A program made the position numbers and the translations under genes. Of a stretch of DNA of 64,000 nucleotides, positions 58,622 through 64,000 are shown piece after piece. The stretch comes from Rhodocyclaceae bacterium (GTDB lineage Bacteria > Pseudomonadota > Gammaproteobacteria > Burkholderiales > CAIKXV01), in assembly GCA_020248265.1 (NCBI GenBank), contig JADCHX010000004.1, positions 663,473 to 727,472 on the forward strand. The letters are read 5' to 3'. The notes beneath the pieces were generated by a model. The model worked only from the letters and a program-made list of their open reading frames with translations, did not search any database and was not told where the DNA came from. Within the stretch, counting starts at the first letter, position 1, and each line of letters begins with the position of its first letter.

Positions 58622-60343
58622 ATGCGACGCATCAAGACCGATATCCTGATCCTGGGCTCCGGCGGAGCCGGGCTGTTCGCGGCGCTGCACGCGCACAAGA
58701 AGAACCCGAAGGCCGACATCACCGTCGCTGTGAAGGGGCTGCTCGGCAAGAGTGGCTGCACCCGCATGGTCCAGGGCGGCTACAACGTCGCGCTGGCGAA
58801 GGAAGACTCCGTCGAGCGGCACTTCATGGATACGATCGAAGGTGGCAAGTGGCTTCCCGATCAGGACCTCGCCTGGCAACTGGTCGAGGTCGCGATCGAG
58901 CGTATCCACGAGCTCGAGAACGAGCTCGGCTGCTTCTTCGACCGCAACCCCGATGGCACCGTGCACCAGAAGGCGTTTGCCGGGCAGACCTTCGATCGTA
59001 CCGTGCACAAGGGCGACCTGACCGGCATCGAGATCATCAACCGGCTGGCCGAGCAGACCTGGGCGCGAGGCATAAAGCGGCTCGAGGAGCACCGGGCGAT
59101 CGAGATCATCCGCAACCGGCGCGGCGACGCGATCGCCGGGGTGCTGATGATCGACATCCGCAGCGGCGAACTGGTATTCGTGCAGGCGCAGGCGGTACTG
59201 CTCGCCACCGGCGGCGGGCCGACGATGTACAAGTACCACACGCCTTCCGGCGACAAGAGCTGCGACGGCATGGCGATGGCGCTGCGCGCCGGTCTGACGC
59301 TGCGCGACATGGAGATGGTGCAGTTCCACCCGACCGGTCTGGTGGCCGGGGCAGGCACCCGTATCACCGGCACCATCATCGAAGAAGGGTTGCGTGGGGT
59401 CGGCGGCTACCTGCTCAACGGGCAGGGCGAACGCTTCATGGGTCAGTACGATCCGCGCAACGAGCGTGCGACGCGCGATATCGTCAGCCGCGGCATGTAC
59501 GACCAGATGCTCAAGGGCAACGTCGGTCCGAACGGCGGGGTGTACATCACGATGCGCCACCTCGACCCGGCGATGGTGAAGAAGGAATTCCCCGGCATGG
59601 TCGAGCGCTGCGCCGACTGCGGCTTCGACCTGGTGTCGGGGCTGGTCGAGGTCGTTCCAACCGCGCACTACATGATGGGTGGCGTGGTGTTCCGCACCGA
59701 CTGCTCGACCGATCTGCCCGGCCTGTTCGCAGCGGGCGAAGACACGGGCGGCGTACATGGCGCGAACCGGCTCGGCGGCAACGGTGTCGCCAACTCCACC
59801 GTGTATGGCGGCATTGCCGGCGACACCATGGGTGCCTGGATAGCCGGCAACGGCGTGTTCCACGAGCCGGACGAAGGCGCGATCGAAGCGGGTGCAGCGC
59901 GCGTTACCCGGCCATTCGGCGCAGGCAGCAAGGGCCCGGCGACCGGCCTGTCCGATATCCGTACCCGGCTGCACGACCTCATGTGGGATGACGTCGGCAT
60001 CTTCCGGGACGCAGCCAGTCTGGCGCGCGCAAGCGGCGTGCTCGAGGAACTCGACGCCCGGCTCGATACGACCGGTGTTGCCGATGGCCAGCGCGCATTC
60101 AACCTCACCTGGCACGACTGGATCAATCTCAAGAACCTCGTGCTGGTCAGCCAGGCGATCCGTGGCGCTGCCGAGCAACGCGAAGATTCGCGTGGTGCAC
60201 ATTTCCGGAACGACCATCCGGACGTGCGCGACCTCGAGAACTCGCGCTACACCACGGTGCGCATCGACGGTGGCCGGTTCGACTACGGCACGCGGCCGGT
60301 GGTGTTCAGTCGGGTGAAGCCAGGACAGTCGTTGGTCGGCTGA
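58622..60343 (+). CDS. SDH/fumarate reductase-like flavoprotein subunit
   Basis: 573 residues. FAD motif DILILGSGGAGLFAALHAH, dicarboxylate-site residues in MVQFHPTGL (His), ERATRDIVSRGMYDQ (Arg), TAHYMMGGVVF (His) and GANRLGGNGVANS (Arg): the full succinate/fumarate set. At residue 46 the sequence is GCTRMVQGGYN, so the His that binds FAD covalently in SdhA/FrdA is Cys. This predicts non-covalent FAD. It lies after the fumarase genes, separate from its Fe-S and membrane partners. L-aspartate oxidase is excluded as the likely role by the complete Fe-S and membrane subunits in the operon. Confidence 0.88.
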   Translation: MRRIKTDILILGSGGAGLFAALHAHKKNPKADITVAVKGLLGKSGCTRMVQGGYNVALAKEDSVERHFMDTIEGGKWLPDQDLAWQLVEVAIERIHELENELGCFFDRNPDGTVHQKAFAGQTFDRTVHKGDLTGIEIINRLAEQTWARGIKRLEEHRAIEIIRNRRGDAIAGVLMIDIRSGELVFVQAQAVLLATGGGPTMYKYHTPSGDKSCDGMAMALRAGLTLRDMEMVQFHPTGLVAGAGTRITGTIIEEGLRGVGGYLLNGQGERFMGQYDPRNERATRDIVSRGMYDQMLKGNVGPNGGVYITMRHLDPAMVKKEFPGMVERCADCGFDLVSGLVEVVPTAHYMMGGVVFRTDCSTDLPGLFAAGEDTGGVHGANRLGGNGVANSTVYGGIAGDTMGAWIAGNGVFHEPDEGAIEAGAARVTRPFGAGSKGPATGLSDIRTRLHDLMWDDVGIFRDAASLARASGVLEELDARLDTTGVADGQRAFNLTWHDWINLKNLVLVSQAIRGAAEQREDSRGAHFRNDHPDVRDLENSRYTTVRIDGGRFDYGTRPVVFSRVKPGQSLVG

Positions 60344-60381
60344 ACGGTCGAACGGCTGAACGGTCGCAAGGGGGGGCTGCC

Positions 60382-61419
60382 ATGGCGCTACCGGTCGCGT
60401 ACAACGCTGTGCATCGCTTCGCCGTCGTGTTACTGGCATCGGCGGGAATGCCCACGGACGATGCCGCCTGCGTCGCCGATCTGCTCGTGTGGGCAGACCT
60501 GCGCGGTGTGCATTCGCATGGGGTGTCGCGGCTGCCGCAGTATGCCGGCTGGCTGGCCAGCGGCGAGATGAATGCAACGCCCTCGATCCGGGTGCTCGTC
60601 GACCTGCCGGCCCTGCAGGTGATCGAGGGCGACCGCTGCGCCGGTGCGCTCGGCATGCGCCATGCAGTCGATGCGGTGATCGACCGTGCACGCAGCGCCG
60701 GTTCATCGGTCGCGCTGCTGCGCGCGACCACGCATACCGGCGCGGTCGGATTCCATACCGAACGCATCGCGCGGGCGGGGATGCTGGGCGTGGCGGCGGC
60801 CGCTTCGGTGCCGCTGATGGCCTACCACGGCGCCGGCCGAGCAGCCCTGGGTACCGCGCCGCTTTCGATCGCCGCTCCACGCGGCGCGGGTCACGCGCCA
60901 GTCGTGTTCGACATGGCCTCTGCGGTCGTGGCGATGGGCAAGCTGCGGCAGGCCAGAGTGAAGGGCGAGCCGATTCCGGCCGACTGGGCGCTCGATGCGA
61001 ACGGCCATCCGACGACCGATCCTGCGCTGGCGAAGGTGCCCCTGCCAGTCGGTGGCGCGAAAGGCTCGGGGCTCGCGCTGATGTTCGAGGTGGTCGCGAG
61101 CCTGCTCACCGCCAACCCGATCCTGGCGCCGGCACTGGCGACAGGTGGCGCGAAGTACCCGCACGTGCAGAATGCCTTCGTGATGGCGCTCGACATCGAC
61201 CGCATCGTCGATCCCACGGTCTATCGAAGCGAGATCGAGGCCCTGGCCGCCGCCATCCACGCGCTGCCGCCGAGTGGCGCTTCAGCGGTGCTGCTGCCAG
61301 GCGAGCGCGGCGAGTCGCGGCGGGCGGAGCAGGCGCGTGCAGGCATCGCGCTGCCTGCCGGGGTGCGCCATGACCTCGCGACCCTTGCAAGCAAGTACCG
61401 CGTCCCCGTGCCCTGGTAG
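60382..61419 (+). CDS. Ldh-family (malate/L-lactate/sulfolactate) NAD(P)-dependent dehydrogenase
   Basis: 345 residues of the Ldh2/YbiC fold. ADLRGVHSHGVSRLPQYAGW carries the catalytic-site His, and GTAPLSIAAP, HAPVVFDMASAVVAMGKL and LPVGGAKGSGLALMFEV are typical. The family includes ComC, (R)-sulfolactate dehydrogenase, and malate, ureidoglycolate and lactate enzymes. With suyAB upstream, a sulfolactate-like hydroxy acid is a reasonable substrate. Last gene of the operon. Confidence 0.85.
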   Translation: MALPVAYNAVHRFAVVLLASAGMPTDDAACVADLLVWADLRGVHSHGVSRLPQYAGWLASGEMNATPSIRVLVDLPALQVIEGDRCAGALGMRHAVDAVIDRARSAGSSVALLRATTHTGAVGFHTERIARAGMLGVAAAASVPLMAYHGAGRAALGTAPLSIAAPRGAGHAPVVFDMASAVVAMGKLRQARVKGEPIPADWALDANGHPTTDPALAKVPLPVGGAKGSGLALMFEVVASLLTANPILAPALATGGAKYPHVQNAFVMALDIDRIVDPTVYRSEIEALAAAIHALPPSGASAVLLPGERGESRRAEQARAGIALPAGVRHDLATLASKYRVPVPW

Positions 61420-61421
61420 CA

Positions 61422-61438
61422 CGGCAGCGCACCTGCCG
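61422..61438. terminator. Small hairpin between convergent operon and polA
   Basis: CGGCAG (61422-61427) and CTGCCG (61433-61438) form a 6-bp stem with a 5-base loop in the 36-base gap where the operon and polA meet. No T-run; weak. Confidence 0.3.
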
Positions 61439-61455
61439 CCAGATTCAACGCACGC

Positions 61456-64000
61456 TCAGTGCGCCGTTTCCCAGTTGGGGCCGGTGCCGACTTCGACCAG
61501 CAGCGGCACCGCAAGGGTGGCCACGCCGTTCATCAGCCGGGGCAGAGCCTCGGCAATGGCAGGCCGTTCCGGGTCGGGCACTTCGAGGACCAGTTCGTCG
61601 TGCACCTGCATGATGATGCGGCTCGCCATCTTCGCTTCTCGCAGGTGGCGGTCGACGGCGATCATCGCGAGCTTGATCAGGTCGGCGGCCGTGCCCTGCA
61701 TCGGCGCGTTGATCGCCGCGCGTTCGGCGCCCTGCCGGCGGCCCTGGTTCGAGCTCTGGATGTCCGGCAGGTAAAGGCGGCGGCCGAACACGGTCTCGAC
61801 GAAGCCGGCCTGGTGCGCGGCTTCCCGGGTACGGCGCATGTAGTCGGCGACGCCGGGATAGCGCATGAAATAGCGGTCGATGTACTGCTGTGCGGCGGAA
61901 CGTTCGATGCCGAGCTGCGCCGCCAGCCCGAACGCCGACATGCCGTAGATGAGCCCGAAGTTGATCACCTTGGCATAGCGGCGCTGCTCGCTGCTGACCT
62001 CGGCGGGCGCGGTCGCGAAGATCTCGGCAGCCGTCGCGCGGTGGATGTCCTCGCCCGCGGCGAAAGCGTCCAGCAGGCCCTTGTCGCCGGACAGGTGGGC
62101 CATGATGCGCAGCTCGATCTGCGAATAGTCGGCCGACACGATCACGCTGCCCGGCGGCGCGACGAACGCCTCGCGGATGCGCCGTCCCTCGGCGGTGCGC
62201 ACGGGGATGTTCTGCAGGTTGGGTTCGTTCGAAGACAGGCGCCCGGTGACGGCCACCGCCTGCGCGTAGTTGGTGTGCACGCGTCCGGTGCGCGCATTGA
62301 CCATCCTCGGCAACTTGTCGGTATAAGTCGACTTGAGCTTGGACAGCGACCGATGCTCCAGCAGCAGCTTGGGCAGCGGATAGTCGAGCGCGAGTTCGGT
62401 CAGCACGTCCTCGTCGGTCGAGGGCGTGCCCCCGGCGGTCTTGCGTATCACCGGCATGCCCAGCTTGCCGAACAGGATCTCCTGGATCTGCTTCGGCGAG
62501 TTGAGGTTGAAGGGCTGTCCCGCAGCTTCGTGCGCGCGCCGCTCCACGTCGAGCAGCTTGATGCCGAGTTCGTTGCTCTGGCGATTGAGCAGTTGCACGT
62601 CGACCAGCACCCCGGTGCGCTCCACCGTCTGCAGAACGCGCGCGACCGGGATCTCGATCTCGCGGTACAGCCGGTCGATCGGTTCGATCGCGGCCACCTG
62701 GGGATAGAGCACATGGTGCAGCCGCAGCGTGATGTCGGCGTCCTCCGCCGCGTACTCGGTCGCGCGTTCGATCGACACTTCCGCGAAGCCGATCTGCTTC
62801 GCGCCCTTGCCGGCCACCTGCTCGTAGGTGATCGTCGTCTCGCCGAGGTGGCGCAGCGCGAGGTCGTCCATGTCGTGCCGGCGGTGGCTCTCGAGCACGT
62901 ACGACTGGAGCAGCGTGTCGTGCGCGATGCCGGCGAGCTGCACGCCGTGGTTCGCGAAGATGTGCGCGTCGTACTTCAGGTTCTGGCCGACCTTCGGGAA
63001 GGCGTCGCCCTCCAGCCAGTGGCGCAGCCGGGCGAGCACGTGCTCGCGGGCGAGCTGGTCGGGTGCGCCCGGGTAGCGGTGGCCGACCGGGACATAGCAG
63101 GCAACGCCGGGCGCGGTCGACAGCGAGATGCCGACCAGCTCCGCGTTCATCGGTTCGAGGCTGGTGGTCTCGGTATCCACTGCGGTCAGCGGCGCGGCTT
63201 CGATGCGCGCGATCCACGCATCCAGCCGCTCGTCGGTGGTGACGCATTCGTAGTGCCGCTCGATCGATGCGGCCTGCGGGATCGGTGCCGGGTCGTGCGC
63301 CCACTGTCGTGCCGGCAGGCGCTGCGCGGCGGTAGCGGTATCCGAGCCCTTCAGGTTGCCGCCGTTCGCCTCCGGATGGCGCGCGGCCTTGACCTCGGCC
63401 AGCCAGCTCTTGAACTCGAACCGTTCGAACAGTTCGGCGAGTTTGGCGTCGTCGGGATCGACAGGTGCCAGCCCTTCTGGGCCGAGCGGCAGATCGACGT
63501 CGCGCTTCACCGTCACCAGCCGCCGTCCCATCGGCAGCCAGTCGAGTGCCTTGCGCAGGTTCTCGCCGACCACCCCGCCGATCTGGTCGGCATTGGCGAC
63601 CACGCCGTCGAGCGAGCCGTACTGTGCGAGCCACTTGATGGCGGTCTTCGGTCCTACCTTGGCCACGCCCGGCACATTGTCGACCGTATCGCCGACCAGC
63701 GAGAGGTAGTCGACGATCTGCTCCGGCGGAACGCCGAACTTCGCCTGAACCCCCGCGGGATCGAGCGTCTCGTTGCTCATCGTGTTGACCAGCGTCGTCG
63801 AGTCGTCGACGAGTTGCGCGAGGTCCTTGTCGCCGGTCGACACGATGGTGCGCATCGCATGCGCGCGCGCGCGGCAGGCCAGCGTGCCGATCACGTCGTC
63901 CGCCTCGACGCCCTCGATCATCACGATCGGCCAGCCGAGCGCACGGATGGCCTCGTGGATCGGATCGATCTGCAGCGCGAGGTCGTCCGGCATCGCCGAT
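61456..64000 (-). CDS. polA: DNA polymerase I (PolA), N-terminus cut by window edge
   Basis: About 848 residues present; the frame runs off the right edge. Left to right in the protein: rest of the 5'-3' exonuclease (VEADDVIGTLACRARAH, KFGVPPEQIVDYLSLVGD), 3'-5' exonuclease with the DTETTSLE metal site intact, and the polymerase with motif A (SADYSQIELRIMAHLSGD), motif B (RRYAKVINFGLIYGMSAFGL) and motif C (MQVHDELVLEVP). It should proofread as well as polymerise. An internal ATG at 63993 (MPDDL) is a conserved interior region, not the start. Confidence 0.97.
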   Translation of the reverse strand, partial: SAMPDDLALQIDPIHEAIRALGWPIVMIEGVEADDVIGTLACRARAHAMRTIVSTGDKDLAQLVDDSTTLVNTMSNETLDPAGVQAKFGVPPEQIVDYLSLVGDTVDNVPGVAKVGPKTAIKWLAQYGSLDGVVANADQIGGVVGENLRKALDWLPMGRRLVTVKRDVDLPLGPEGLAPVDPDDAKLAELFERFEFKSWLAEVKAARHPEANGGNLKGSDTATAAQRLPARQWAHDPAPIPQAASIERHYECVTTDERLDAWIARIEAAPLTAVDTETTSLEPMNAELVGISLSTAPGVACYVPVGHRYPGAPDQLAREHVLARLRHWLEGDAFPKVGQNLKYDAHIFANHGVQLAGIAHDTLLQSYVLESHRRHDMDDLALRHLGETTITYEQVAGKGAKQIGFAEVSIERATEYAAEDADITLRLHHVLYPQVAAIEPIDRLYREIEIPVARVLQTVERTGVLVDVQLLNRQSNELGIKLLDVERRAHEAAGQPFNLNSPKQIQEILFGKLGMPVIRKTAGGTPSTDEDVLTELALDYPLPKLLLEHRSLSKLKSTYTDKLPRMVNARTGRVHTNYAQAVAVTGRLSSNEPNLQNIPVRTAEGRRIREAFVAPPGSVIVSADYSQIELRIMAHLSGDKGLLDAFAAGEDIHRATAAEIFATAPAEVSSEQRRYAKVINFGLIYGMSAFGLAAQLGIERSAAQQYIDRYFMRYPGVADYMRRTREAAHQAGFVETVFGRRLYLPDIQSSNQGRRQGAERAAINAPMQGTAADLIKLAMIAVDRHLREAKMASRIIMQVHDELVLEVPDPERPAIAEALPRLMNGVATLAVPLLVEVGTGPNWETAH

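Overview
The window is high-GC chromosomal DNA from a betaproteobacterium, probably Burkholderiales or a close relative. This rests on the gene order (murB-ddl-ftsQ-ftsA-ftsZ-lpxC, then dciA, an M23 peptidase, secA, argJ; yacG, zapD, coaE, pilD, pilC; rpsP-rimM-trmD-rplS; ffh) and on two Bug-type (TTT) periplasmic binding proteins. I saw no rRNA, tRNA, CRISPR array, transposase or integrase. murB is cut at the left edge and polA at the right edge.

Layout. 1-12.4 kb is the end of the division and cell-wall cluster, then secretion (secA), arginine synthesis (argJ) and a DUF815 ATPase. 12.4-18.4 kb holds a Nudix/ThiE-like fusion, a divergent AcnA-type aconitase, a Bug protein, an alpha/beta hydrolase and yacG. 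18.4-25.0 kb is a visibly less GC-rich block (GGDEF-EAL protein, orphan PhnD-like binding protein, two c-type cytochromes, SulP transporter) lying on the opposite strand between yacG and zapD, which are normally neighbours; it looks like an insertion. 25.0-33.2 kb returns to housekeeping genes (zapD, coaE, pilD, pilC, a CNNM/CBS protein, a CcsA-like protein, ffh, a queuosine-precursor transporter). 33.2-34.4 kb is an aminotransferase.

34.4-41.0 kb is a tight seven-gene minus-strand operon around an ArsS-type radical SAM enzyme. With it are two ArsS-associated glycosyltransferases, a mercuric-reductase-like flavoprotein, a TVP38-type membrane protein, a DUF3047 protein and a stand-alone version of the flavoprotein domain that is fused to SelD in other bacteria. 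41.1-43.3 kb is the rpsP-rimM-trmD-rplS operon, followed by an unrecognised exported protein, a TPP-dependent enzyme and a DUF1800-DUF1501 pair.

49.7-61.4 kb is the most interesting part. A TauD-type dioxygenase and a GntR regulator flank a near-consensus sigma-70 promoter. The promoter drives ten co-directional genes: a two-subunit sulfolactate sulfo-lyase-like enzyme (SuyAB), a sulfite-oxidase-family enzyme, a complete SDH/fumarate-reductase-like complex, a Bug binding protein, a two-subunit class I fumarase and an Ldh/ComC-family dehydrogenase. Together they can be drawn as a route for a sulfonated C4 acid: desaturation, hydration, sulfite elimination, sulfite oxidation. That is an inference; the parts are recognised but the combination is not one I know. 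The flavoprotein subunit has Cys where succinate dehydrogenases carry the His that binds FAD covalently.
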